The notes under the pieces: generated by a model | The model's database searches: none | What the model was told of the DNA's origin: nothing | What the model saw: the letters and a program-made list of their open reading frames with translations, nothing else | Source of the DNA: Pseudomonas ekonensis | Lineage (GTDB): Bacteria; Pseudomonadota; Gammaproteobacteria; Pseudomonadales; Pseudomonadaceae | DNA: 64,000 nt | Assembly (NCBI RefSeq): GCF_019145435.1 | Contig: NZ_JAHSTS010000001.1 | Span: forward strand, 2,370,001 to 2,434,000 | Direction: 5' to 3' | In this document: piece after piece, positions 40,109 through 47,962 of the stretch | How the letters are laid out: every line of letters begins with the position of its first letter | How positions within the stretch are numbered: position 1 is the first letter of the stretch | Program-made: the position numbers and the translations under genes

Positions 40109-40705
40109 TCACATGCCGTTGACGAACTCCGGGTCTTCAGGGTGCAGGCGTGCGCCGAGGCCGGCCAGCGCCTTGGCGTATTCGCCGAGCACGCCAAGGG
40201 CCCAGTCGGCGCGGCGGCGGATGCGCAGATCGTCGGGGCCGGCGCTGTCGGGACCGTTCATCACCGACTCCACCTGACGCACGATCAGCTGTTCGGGCAG
40301 GTAGCAGATGCGGCAGTTCTTGTAGCTTGAAGCACGCAGTTCGGAGAGCGGGTAGGCGCCGCCCTGGCCGGACGACACGCCCACCAGCAACGCAGGCTTG
40401 TGGCCGAGTTCGCGGTAGCCGGCGTGGACGAACAGGTTCTTCAGCGCCGGGCAGGCCATGCCGTGCCATTCCGGAGTGAGCACAACCAGTGCGTCTGCCT
40501 GGCGCAGCAACGCGGCGTGATCGGCCCAGATCCCTTGGGTGTCTTCGGCGGGCCACAGCGGCAACGGCTCGCGTCCAACGTCAATGACACTGGGGTGGCT
40601 GCACAGTCGCAAGTCTTGCAAACGCCCCGCGAGGTAGGCAGCGACTTTCGCCGATTGACTGTCGGGCTGACTGGAGCCGGCGATGAGGACGATGTTCAGG
40701 CTCAT
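40109..40705 (-). CDS. NAD(P)H-dependent FMN reductase family protein
   Basis: The product is 198 residues from the ATG at 40705. IVLIAGSSQPDSQSAKVAAY is the FMN phosphate loop and LTPEWHGMACPALKNLFVHA the second flavin loop of the flavodoxin-like fold. It would reduce FMN or a quinone with NAD(P)H. The start overlaps the stop of the hydroxylase gene by 4 bases, so it may feed electrons to that di-iron enzyme. Confidence 0.88.
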   Translation of the reverse strand: MSLNIVLIAGSSQPDSQSAKVAAYLAGRLQDLRLCSHPSVIDVGREPLPLWPAEDTQGIWADHAALLRQADALVVLTPEWHGMACPALKNLFVHAGYRELGHKPALLVGVSSGQGGAYPLSELRASSYKNCRICYLPEQLIVRQVESVMNGPDSAGPDDLRIRRRADWALGVLGEYAKALAGLGARLHPEDPEFVNGM

Positions 40706-41556
40706 TGGGCCAGCTCCCGGTTGGCGGTTGTCTTGGGTTGCGGGCGTTTGTCGCGCACCAGCGGCCAGAACAGTTCGTGCTGCCAGCTGACCGGGCGCAT
40801 GTCCTCGATGCCGTAGTGTTCCGGCCGGCGCCGGGTGATCCTGGCCGAACCGAACAGCACGTCCCAGAAGAACAACAGGTTGCCGAAGTTGCCCTTGTAG
40901 TGGGTCACGTCGTCGTCGGCATTGAGCCCGTGGTGTGCGGAATGGGTGGCAGGTGTGGAGATGGTGCGCTCCAGCAGCCACATCAACGGGCGCAGCGCCG
41001 GGATACGGTACAGCCGGTCATCCCACGGCACGCTGCTGTGGGCCCCGAAAATCACCAGCATCTTGACGATCAGGTAGCCAAAGTACACCGGGGCCAGGCC
41101 CATGTAGAGCAGGGCGCCGGAGAACCACAGCCCGGGCATCAGCAGGTAATAGAAGCTGTTGTTGCGGTAGACGATGCGGATGCTCATGTACGGCGCCGAA
41201 TGATGGGCACGGTGCAGCGAGTACAGGAACGGCACCTTGTGGCTGAGGCGGTGCCACCAGTATTGGGTCATGTCGTCCAGCACCAGGAACAGGCCCAGCC
41301 CGAGCAGCCAGTGCAGGCCGGCGAGGCTGTCTTTGGTCTGCGGCGCGAAACGGTCGAGCAGCCAGGCGCTGAGGAACGTCACCAGCGGCAGCGTGACGCC
41401 CATCAGCAGGCCTGAACCGATGATTTCGATGACCGCGTCACGACGCTGGGCACGGGGCTGCCTGAAACAGGCGCAGGCGATTTCGAGGACGATGAAGCCG
41501 ATCAGGATGGCGCTGATGATCGGGATCGGACTGTTGGTTATTGTTGTTGTATTCAT
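40702..41556 (-). CDS. Fatty acid hydroxylase / sterol desaturase family membrane protein
   Basis: The product is 284 residues with four to five membrane helices. Histidine clusters typical of the family are present: HRLSH, HRAHH and HSAHHGLN, which bind two irons. Members use O2 and an electron donor to hydroxylate or desaturate lipids at the inner membrane. It is co-translated with the FMN reductase and is divergent from an AraC-type regulator 68 bases away. The lipid substrate is unknown. Confidence 0.9.
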   Translation of the reverse strand: MNTTTITNSPIPIISAILIGFIVLEIACACFRQPRAQRRDAVIEIIGSGLLMGVTLPLVTFLSAWLLDRFAPQTKDSLAGLHWLLGLGLFLVLDDMTQYWWHRLSHKVPFLYSLHRAHHSAPYMSIRIVYRNNSFYYLLMPGLWFSGALLYMGLAPVYFGYLIVKMLVIFGAHSSVPWDDRLYRIPALRPLMWLLERTISTPATHSAHHGLNADDDVTHYKGNFGNLLFFWDVLFGSARITRRRPEHYGIEDMRPVSWQHELFWPLVRDKRPQPKTTANRELAQ

Positions 41557-41624
41557 GGCACTCTCTGGTTGGGGCCGACAAGGCCGGTGCCAGACAATAA
41601 AAAACCAAGGGCCCGCCGCACGAT

Positions 41625-42605
41625 ATGCGCAAAACGGACAGAATCACCCGAGAAGCGGCCAACCCGATGCCGGAGCGGTTTCACCGCGGGCCATTGGGGC
41701 GGGTGCTGGAGCGTTATCTCCACAGCCGTTCCTCACAGCCGCGAACCCACTACAGCATGGTCGCCCTGGAGCAGCTTTGGGCCAAGGCCGCCGTCCATGA
41801 TCCGGCCATCGGCCTGCATCTTTTCTCCCATTTCCGCCGTCAGGACTGGCACGTGCTGGCCCATTCCTGCCTGTTCAGCGCCAATCTCGAAGAGGCGATC
41901 CGCTTCTGGGCGCGCTACGCGTCGCTGGCGTCGGACATGGACCATGTGGAACTGGTCGAGGAGGGTGACTGGCTCGGCGTGGAACTGCGCATCGATGCGC
42001 CGGCGAGCCTGGCGCGTTATGTGGTCGAGCATTACTGCGTGATGTCGGTCAGCGTGCTGCGGGCCGGCATGGACAGGGCGGTTCTGCCGCAGCGAGCCTG
42101 CTTCGCGCATGAAAAGCCGGACTATCACGCCGAATACACCCAGTGGTTCGGCGAGGACGTACGGTTCGGCTGCGGCCACAACCGTGTCTATTACGATCGC
42201 GCCAGTCTGCAGCGGCCGCTTCTTACCGCGCACGTCGGGATGATGGAGGTGCTGTGCCAGGAACTTGACCGGCGTCTGGCCCGTCAGCAACGGCTCAGCG
42301 GCTGGGCGGGGCGGGTGGCGCAGGGCATCCGCCAGGCTCTGCTGGCGAGCCAGAAGCCCAGCCTGGAAACCCAGGCGCAAGCGTTGCACCAAAGTGCCCG
42401 GACATTGCGCCGGCGTCTGGAGGAGGAAGGCCTGACGTTTCGCCAGCTGTTCGACCGGGTTCGCGCCGAGACGGAACAGTACCTGGAACTGCAAGGGCTC
42501 AGCCGGGCGGAAATCGCAGCTCAATTGGGCTACAACGATCTGGCGGCTTACGTGCATGCGCGCAAGCGGTGGCGTGGCGATATGGATGACGAAGCATGCA
42601 AATAA
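41625..42605 (+). CDS. AraC-family transcriptional regulator
   Basis: The product is 326 residues with an N-terminal arabinose-binding-type domain (about 20-200) and C-terminal helix-turn-helix pair (LETQAQALHQSARTLRRRLE, LSRAEIAAQLGYNDLAAYVH). The ATG at 41625 has no strong ribosome site. It is divergent from the hydroxylase/reductase pair and likely controls it, perhaps in response to a fatty acid, as related regulators of this subtype do. Confidence 0.9.
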   Translation: MRKTDRITREAANPMPERFHRGPLGRVLERYLHSRSSQPRTHYSMVALEQLWAKAAVHDPAIGLHLFSHFRRQDWHVLAHSCLFSANLEEAIRFWARYASLASDMDHVELVEEGDWLGVELRIDAPASLARYVVEHYCVMSVSVLRAGMDRAVLPQRACFAHEKPDYHAEYTQWFGEDVRFGCGHNRVYYDRASLQRPLLTAHVGMMEVLCQELDRRLARQQRLSGWAGRVAQGIRQALLASQKPSLETQAQALHQSARTLRRRLEEEGLTFRQLFDRVRAETEQYLELQGLSRAEIAAQLGYNDLAAYVHARKRWRGDMDDEACK

Positions 42606-42607
42606 AT

Positions 42608-42643
42608 TATAACTACGCTAAATGACTGTTTAGTGTAGTTATA
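42608..42643. promoter_or_regulatory. A+T-rich dyad between the AraC regulator and the cupin gene
   Basis: TATAACTACGCTAAA (42608-42622) and TTTAGTGTAGTTATA (42629-42643) form a 15-base inverted repeat with one G-T pairing, loop TGACTG. It starts 2 bases after the regulator stop and ends 24 bases before the cupin start. It may be a terminator of the regulator or an operator for the cupin gene. Confidence 0.5.
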
Positions 42644-42667
42644 TCAAACATCCCGAGGACTGAACGA

Positions 42668-43168
42668 TTGAACCGATATGACGCACGGGAATTGGCGGCC
42701 GCGCTCAACCTGGAACCCCACACCGAAGGCGGTTTCTACCGGCGCACGTATCAAAACGATCTCGAACCCATGATCGATACGCCCGGCGGCAAGCGTCATC
42801 TGATGTCGTCGATCTACTACTTGCTGACCGAAGATGCGCCCATCGGGCATTTTCACTTGAACCGATCCGACATTGTTCATTACTACCATGTGGGCGACGC
42901 GATCGAGTACAGCCTGATCCTGCCTGACGGCACGCTGAAAACCGTCGTGATGGGCGCCGATGTCCTGGGCGGCCAGCACTTGCAGCTGTACGTGCCTGGC
43001 GGTGTCTGGAAAGCGTCGCGGTTATTGGATGGGGAGCACGGATTCGGTTTGATCAGCGAGGCTGTCTCGCCGGGCTTCGACTATGCGGACATGAGGTTGG
43101 GCGAACGAGATGAACTCAGTGAGCGGTTTGCGCAACATCGGGCTTTGATCGACAAACTGGCCTTGTGA
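42668..43168 (+). CDS. Cupin superfamily protein (DUF985 type)
   Basis: The product is 166 residues from a TTG start at 42668, preceded by GAGGA at a spacing of 9-10. LEPHTEGGFYRRTYQ, the metal-type cupin stretch SIYYLLTEDAPIGHFHLNRS and VHYYHVGDAIEYSLI are typical of the DUF985 cupin family. The activity is not known. A gene on the other strand (43244-43513) ends 75 bases away, and a terminator hairpin separates them. Confidence 0.88.
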   Translation: MNRYDARELAAALNLEPHTEGGFYRRTYQNDLEPMIDTPGGKRHLMSSIYYLLTEDAPIGHFHLNRSDIVHYYHVGDAIEYSLILPDGTLKTVVMGADVLGGQHLQLYVPGGVWKASRLLDGEHGFGLISEAVSPGFDYADMRLGERDELSERFAQHRALIDKLAL

Positions 43169-43203
43169 TGCCCAGTCAGGGACGGGACAGGGCACAATCG
43201 ACA

Positions 43204-43233
43204 GGTTCTGGTGCGCACTCACGCACCAGAACC
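43204..43233. terminator. Bidirectional hairpin between the cupin gene and the small secreted protein gene
   Basis: GGTTCTGGTGCG (43204-43215), loop CACTCA, CGCACCAGAACC (43222-43233) is a perfect 12-base stem in the 75-base gap between two convergent genes. No strong T tract follows on either side, but position and strength fit a shared terminator. Confidence 0.7.
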
Positions 43234-43243
43234 GTCTCAACAG

Positions 43244-43513
43244 TTACCACTGGCCGCTGGCGAGACAGCCAACGATCTCCCAGCCGCTGTATTCCCACCA
43301 GGAATATCGTTCATCGGAGCAACTTCGGGCCAGGCTCGCCAACTTGATCTCGCCAGCTTTTGGCTGCGTTCTGAATGGCGTATCCAGTGAGGCTGTCACC
43401 GGGCTGACGGTTTGCGGGGCCTGGATGGCGGTCGGATGCACGGAGGCGCTCGCGACCGTTGCGGTGAATACGAGCGTCGCGGATACGGCCAGAGCCGCTA
43501 TGGACTTTTTCAT
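43244..43513 (-). CDS. Small secreted protein of unknown function
   Basis: The product is 89 residues with a clear signal peptide (MKKSIAALAVSATLVFTATV, cleavage after ASA near residue 23). The mature part of about 66 residues has two cysteines (in RSCSDERYSW and EIVGCLASGQW), which could form a disulphide, and a tryptophan-rich end. I do not recognise a family. The start has an upstream AGGGATTCGAAC ribosome site. Confidence 0.7.
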   Translation of the reverse strand: MKKSIAALAVSATLVFTATVASASVHPTAIQAPQTVSPVTASLDTPFRTQPKAGEIKLASLARSCSDERYSWWEYSGWEIVGCLASGQW

Positions 43514-44095
43514 GTTCGAATCCCTTCAGTTATCTGACATGCAGCGAATGCATTGGCCAGACCTGCATGAACCAACAATCTGAACAGATCGGCCATTGGC
43601 GTGATGTGACGCAATCAAAGCCTAACACCAGGCTGGATCCTGAACAGTCGCTCAAGTGTGCTATTGACAAGGCAGTGGTCGAAGGAGTGGAAAGAGGCCC
43701 GGGGTCGTGATGTTGGCTGCAAATCTGGCTAAGACGGGGCTGGATGACCTCATATGAATCTACGCATAATGTATATTATGTTAAATAATGTGTCATTCCA
43801 GAATGCTCATGAGCTGTCCATTTCCACTTACCTCGGTCGCTTTTCCACAAAGCCCTGTTTGCAGAAAAATCAACGCCGTTTTTGCCCGCTGCGTAAACCT
43901 CGTGTTCGTTCAGTGCTGGAGGAACTCAAACGCACTGCGGCCATTTTTCTCCATCTTGACCAAATCTTGAAAAACCCTTGAGCCGGCCTTGTGAATGGCT
44001 CCGTAAGCTTTCTCCGTCTACTCGTTGCGCAACCGTGCAAACGCTCATCGACGGTTCCCCGACGAGCCTTTTTGATCTTGATAAGGAATACCCGC
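43514..44095. other. Intergenic region with an A+T-rich dyad, upstream of the OmpV/MipA gene
   Basis: This stretch of 582 bases lies between the small secreted protein gene and the OmpV/MipA gene. CATAAT GTAT ATTATG at 43765-43780 is a short perfect dyad in an A+T-rich segment and may be part of a promoter or operator. An open frame at 43754-43981 encodes 75 residues with no recognisable feature and I do not call it. No RNA gene was recognised. Confidence 0.5.
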
Positions 44096-44920
44096 GTGCG
44101 CGTCATCAATGGACTTCGTAAAGGTCTGATCCTCTCCCTGACATTCAATGCTTCGCTGATCGCCACCGGCGTGCAGGCCGATGAGTCGCGTTCCGGCGAC
44201 GCCAGTCTCTGGGGCGACAGCACCGATGTCACCCTTGGCCTCGGCGCCGCCTACGGCCCTCGCTACCTGGGCTCGGAGAACTACACATCGACGGCTCTGC
44301 CGATGCTTCGCGTCGAACGCGGAATGTTTTTCTTTGACCTCAAGGAAGGCCTGGGCCTGCAATGGCAGTCGCCTTCAGGCTTCAGCGCCAGTGCCTCGAT
44401 CGGCCAGGACACAGGCCGTGCGGACGGCGACAGCAAGTACCGCTACGGTTCGGACAAGCTCAAAGGCATGGGCGAAGTCGGCAGCTCCACCGTGCTCAAC
44501 CTGCATGCCGCCCAGCAACTCACCTCCTGGCTGGCGCTGAGGGCCAAGGCCGAGCTGCGGACCGGCGGAGAGAAGCGCGGCGATCAGTACGCCCTGGGCT
44601 TCGAAAGCAAGCTGTTCGACGGCGACCGCGACAAGGTCACCTGGGGCTTCGATGCCCATGCCGGCAACGCACGCTTCAACCAGACCTATTTCGGCGTCAC
44701 CGACCAGCAGAGCGCCACGTCGCGCTTCGCCAGCTACAAAGCCGACAGGGGCATCTATGCCTACTCGTCCGAACTGACCTGGATGCATGCGTTCGATGAG
44801 CATTGGTCGACCATCGCCGGCGTCGAGCTGACCCACTACACCGACCAGGTCCGCCACAGCCCGATCATCACCAAGGACACCACGGCCGTGAGTTATCTCG
44901 GTGTAAACTACGCGTTTTGA
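44096..44920 (+). CDS. OmpV/MipA family outer-membrane protein
   Basis: The product is 274 residues from a GTG at 44096, chosen for the ribosome site AAGGAA and because it gives a clean signal peptide (MRVINGLRKGLILSLTFNAS, ending near GVQA/DE). An open frame from 43991 adds 35 unlikely residues. The barrel strands alternate from VTLGLGAAYGPRYLGSENY to YLGVNYAF, ending with Phe as outer-membrane proteins do. The response regulator gene starts 72 bases downstream, so it may be part of the same signalling unit, as an OmpV-type accessory sensor has been reported with two-component systems in P. aeruginosa (from memory). Confidence 0.9.
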   Translation: MRVINGLRKGLILSLTFNASLIATGVQADESRSGDASLWGDSTDVTLGLGAAYGPRYLGSENYTSTALPMLRVERGMFFFDLKEGLGLQWQSPSGFSASASIGQDTGRADGDSKYRYGSDKLKGMGEVGSSTVLNLHAAQQLTSWLALRAKAELRTGGEKRGDQYALGFESKLFDGDRDKVTWGFDAHAGNARFNQTYFGVTDQQSATSRFASYKADRGIYAYSSELTWMHAFDEHWSTIAGVELTHYTDQVRHSPIITKDTTAVSYLGVNYAF

Positions 44921-44992
44921 CCGCACGCCAGCCTCCCCCGAACCTTGCCGTCGCCTGCCCGGGCCGCGGCAAGTCTTGTCTTCGAGCCCTTT

Positions 44993-45682
44993 ATGACCAG
45001 CAAACTGATCCTCATCGTCGAGGATGACGCCGACAGCGCGAGCATTCTCGAGGCCTACCTGAAACGGGATTTCTTCGATGTGGCGATCGCCAGGGACGGA
45101 CTCATGGGCGTCGAGCTGCATCAGCGGCTCAAGCCCGACCTGGTGCTGCTCGACATGATGCTGCCGGTGATGAACGGATCCGAGGTGCTCAAGACGCTGC
45201 GCCGGCGCGGTGACACGCCGGTCATCATGGTCAGCGCCATGGGCGATGAGCCGGAGAAGCTCGGCGCTCTGCGGTACGGCGCAGACGACTACGTGGTCAA
45301 GCCGTACAACCCCAAAGAAGTCGTCGCCCGGGTGCATGCGGTGCTGCGCCGGGTTCAGGCCGGCGCCAAGGCCGTGTCCCGGCTGCGTTTCGAATCGCTG
45401 TGGCTGGACACGGACAGCCGCTCGGTCGGCGTGGTTCAGGAGGACGGCACGGATCTGCCGGTCGAGCTCACTCCGACAGAATTCAATCTGCTGGCGATCC
45501 TGCTGGGCTCGCCGCAGAAGGCGTTCAGCCGGGAGGACTTGCTGGCCCGCTGCCTGCCGGACAGCGATGCGCTGATCCGGGTGGTCGACACGCATATTCA
45601 CAATATCCGGCGCAAACTCGAGCTTCAGGGCATCACCGGCGTGCTGGTGACGGTGCGCTCGATCGGTTACCGCTTCCACTGA
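44993..45682 (+). CDS. OmpR-family response regulator
   Basis: The product is 229 residues from the ATG at 44993. The receiver domain has Asp10-Asp12 acidic residues, phospho-acceptor Asp54 in LVLLDMMLP and Lys in YVVKPYN. The C-terminal winged helix (about 130-229) ends in VRSIGYRFH. It resembles BaeR/CpxR-type regulators. It is followed after 10 bases by its kinase gene. Confidence 0.94.
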   Translation: MTSKLILIVEDDADSASILEAYLKRDFFDVAIARDGLMGVELHQRLKPDLVLLDMMLPVMNGSEVLKTLRRRGDTPVIMVSAMGDEPEKLGALRYGADDYVVKPYNPKEVVARVHAVLRRVQAGAKAVSRLRFESLWLDTDSRSVGVVQEDGTDLPVELTPTEFNLLAILLGSPQKAFSREDLLARCLPDSDALIRVVDTHIHNIRRKLELQGITGVLVTVRSIGYRFH

Positions 45683-45692
45683 GGCCGCTGCG

Positions 45693-46865
45693 ATGAACAA
45701 ACCCGTCACGCTCTGGAAATGGGTCGGCTGGCGCATGGGAATCATCGCCGGCAGCGCCGTCGTCTCGATGGCGATGATCATGTGGGTCCGCTACCTCTGG
45801 TGGCAGAAAGAGGTCAACGCCAACATTCCCCTGCACGCGCAACAGCGCTTCGCCTCGCTCATGGAGCAACCCGCCGGCCATGAGGCCGAGCTGTGGGCCT
45901 ACATCACCCGCTACTACCATTTCGATGACATCCGGCCGGGCATCACCGGGGCCGACTGGTGGACCATCGCCCTGCTCCTCGCCGCCGCGCTTCCGCTGAT
46001 CGTCGCCACCGGTTTTCTGTTGGTGCGTCCGCTGTCGAGGCGGTTCATCGGGATTGCCGCGGCGGCGCAGAAGGTCGCGGGCGGTAACCTCAATGTGACC
46101 CTTCGTGTCAGCGAAAGAATGCCGCTGGAGATGCAATGCCTGACCAGCGACTTCAACAGCATGACCCGCCGGCTCAGGCTCTACGAACAAGAGGTGCAGG
46201 CGTCCAGCGCCGTGCTGGCCCACGAGCTGCGCACGCCCCTCAATGCGGCGATGGGCAGGGTTCGCGGGATGATCGACACCGTGTTCCCCGCCAATGAGGA
46301 GCAGCTCGGCCTGGTGCTCAATCAGCTGGAGCACCTGAACTTGCTGGTCGATGACCTGCTCCTGCTGTCCCTTGCCCAGGCGGGCCAGTTGCCCCTGACG
46401 AAGACCACCTTCAGCGTCGAAGAACTGCTGCGCGAACGCATCAACTGGTTCAAGCCGCAACTGGCCGACGCCGGGCGGGAGGTCAAGGTCAACGGTCTTT
46501 CGCCGCTGCCGATCAGCGCAGACCGCAACCGCATCGGCCAACTGTTCAACATCCTGCTGGACAACTACCTGCGCTACGCCGCCACCGGGGGCGATCTGCA
46601 CATTCAGGGGCGCCCGGATCCGGAGCGCTTCACGTTGATCTTCAGCGACCGCGGCCCCGGCTTATCCGAAGCGGCGCTGCAGCGCGTGTTTCAGCGATTC
46701 TGGCGCCAGGAGCCGTCGCGCAGCCGCGGTGCGGGCGGAAGCGGGCTTGGGCTGTCGATTGCGTTGGCCATCTGCACCGCCCACGGCGGCGAGATCGCCG
46801 CACGCCGAGGTGCGCGAGGCGGTATGGAGATTGAGATCAGCTTGCCCCGCTCGCTAGGCGGGTGA
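45693..46865 (+). CDS. Sensor histidine kinase (partner of the OmpR-type regulator)
   Basis: The product is 390 residues. Membrane helices lie at about 14-34 and 89-111, with a periplasmic loop of about 54 residues. HAMP is at 112-165, and the phospho-acceptor His177 is in VLAHELRTPLN. The ATPase domain has LFNILLDNYLRY (N box), FSDRGPGLSE and GGSGLGLSIA. The small periplasmic loop is unlikely to bind a large ligand itself, which fits a role for the OmpV/MipA protein as partner. Confidence 0.94.
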   Translation: MNKPVTLWKWVGWRMGIIAGSAVVSMAMIMWVRYLWWQKEVNANIPLHAQQRFASLMEQPAGHEAELWAYITRYYHFDDIRPGITGADWWTIALLLAAALPLIVATGFLLVRPLSRRFIGIAAAAQKVAGGNLNVTLRVSERMPLEMQCLTSDFNSMTRRLRLYEQEVQASSAVLAHELRTPLNAAMGRVRGMIDTVFPANEEQLGLVLNQLEHLNLLVDDLLLLSLAQAGQLPLTKTTFSVEELLRERINWFKPQLADAGREVKVNGLSPLPISADRNRIGQLFNILLDNYLRYAATGGDLHIQGRPDPERFTLIFSDRGPGLSEAALQRVFQRFWRQEPSRSRGAGGSGLGLSIALAICTAHGGEIAARRGARGGMEIEISLPRSLGG

Positions 46866-46942
46866 TTCCAGGCAGCCAGGGTCGGGACGACTTCGAGGAT
46901 GCGGGATCGCCCGAGATGACCCTCCACGTCAAGCCGAAGGCC

Positions 46943-46976
46943 GGTTCGGGGGAAGGCAATCACCTCCCCCTGAACC
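46943..46976. terminator. Hairpin between the convergent kinase and YCF48-like genes
   Basis: GGTTCGGGGGAAGG (46943-46956) and CCTCCCCCTGAACC (about 46963-46976) form a long GC-rich stem with small mismatches and a short loop CAATCA, in the 115-base gap between convergent genes. No long T tract follows. Confidence 0.55.
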
Positions 46977-46980
46977 GCGT

Positions 46981-47952
46981 TCACTGCCCTGTCGAGGACG
47001 TGGGCAACACGCCACGACGGGAAAACAACACCGGCGCCCCTTGTGGGTCGAGCAACGCCGCTGTCAGCGAAAGCCCCTCGACCGACTGACTCTCCTCGAA
47101 GCGCTCTCCCCCGTCGCTGCTTTTCATCATCAGCCCGTCCAGCCCGACTGCCAGCACCCGTCCGCCGGACACCGCCACCGACGTGACGGAGCCTTTGCTC
47201 TGGGTCGGCACTCTGCGAAAGTCCTTGCCCTCGGCCGTGCCGTGCATCAGCGTGCCGCGCTGGCCGCCCAACAGCAGGCTGCCGTCCGCCAACACGGCGC
47301 CGGACCACAGCGTGCCTTCGTAACCGGTGCTGATGTACCGCCAGCTTTTGCCTTCATCCTCGGAAAGCAGAACTTGTCCGTGTTCGGCGGTGGCATAGAG
47401 CTTGTGTTGGCCATCGGCAAACAGTCCCATCAAATTGAGATCCGCCTTCTTCGAACCCGGCGGCGCCTGCAACGTCTGCTCCGTCCACGTCAGCCCGCCG
47501 TCCTCGGTGGTCAGCACCAGGGACCAGAGCCCCACGGCGACGCCCTGTTGGGCATTGAAGAAATGCACGGCGAACAGCGGCCGGTCCTCTTCGTTGGACA
47601 TCCGCTGGATCTGCCAGGAGTCGCCGCCGTCCGCAGTGACCAGGATCGCGCCCCAATGGCCCACCGCCCAGCCGCGTTTGGCGTCGACGAACGACACCCC
47701 CGTGAGCGGCGTGGACAACGGCACCGAGCTGGCCTGGCGAAAGCTTTTACCGTGATCGTCCGACAGCAGCACGATCCCGTGGTCACCGGCCGCGACCACG
47801 CGCTCGCCGGCCCAGACGGCATCGAGCATGGTCGCCTGGCTGGCATGTTCCGACTGCACCGCCGGCACCACCTGCAACGGCGAAGCCCGCAAGGCAAACG
47901 GCGGCAGCATCGCGGCGATCAACACGACGATGGACAAAAAACCGTTACGCAT
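46981..47952 (-). CDS. YCF48-related / BNR-repeat beta-propeller protein, secreted
   Basis: The product is 323 residues with a signal peptide of about 23 residues (ending ALRA/SP). Repeats such as GIVLLSDDHGKSFRQ, GAILVTADGGDSWQI, LVLTTEDGGLTWTEQ and HGQVLLSEDEGKSWRY are Asp-box/YCF48 blades, giving a beta-propeller. Such proteins are found at the end of RND/DUF1302/DUF1329 clusters and are thought to assist assembly of membrane complexes. It lies 10 bases after the RND transporter gene. Confidence 0.88.
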   Translation of the reverse strand: MRNGFLSIVVLIAAMLPPFALRASPLQVVPAVQSEHASQATMLDAVWAGERVVAAGDHGIVLLSDDHGKSFRQASSVPLSTPLTGVSFVDAKRGWAVGHWGAILVTADGGDSWQIQRMSNEEDRPLFAVHFFNAQQGVAVGLWSLVLTTEDGGLTWTEQTLQAPPGSKKADLNLMGLFADGQHKLYATAEHGQVLLSEDEGKSWRYISTGYEGTLWSGAVLADGSLLLGGQRGTLMHGTAEGKDFRRVPTQSKGSVTSVAVSGGRVLAVGLDGLMMKSSDGGERFEESQSVEGLSLTAALLDPQGAPVLFSRRGVLPTSSTGQ

Positions 47953-47962
47953 GACTCTCTCC

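Noticed and set aside
43754..43981. A 75-codon plus-strand frame before the OmpV/MipA gene
   Set aside because: There is no family resemblance, signal peptide or good ribosome site, and it lies in A+T-rich promoter-like DNA.
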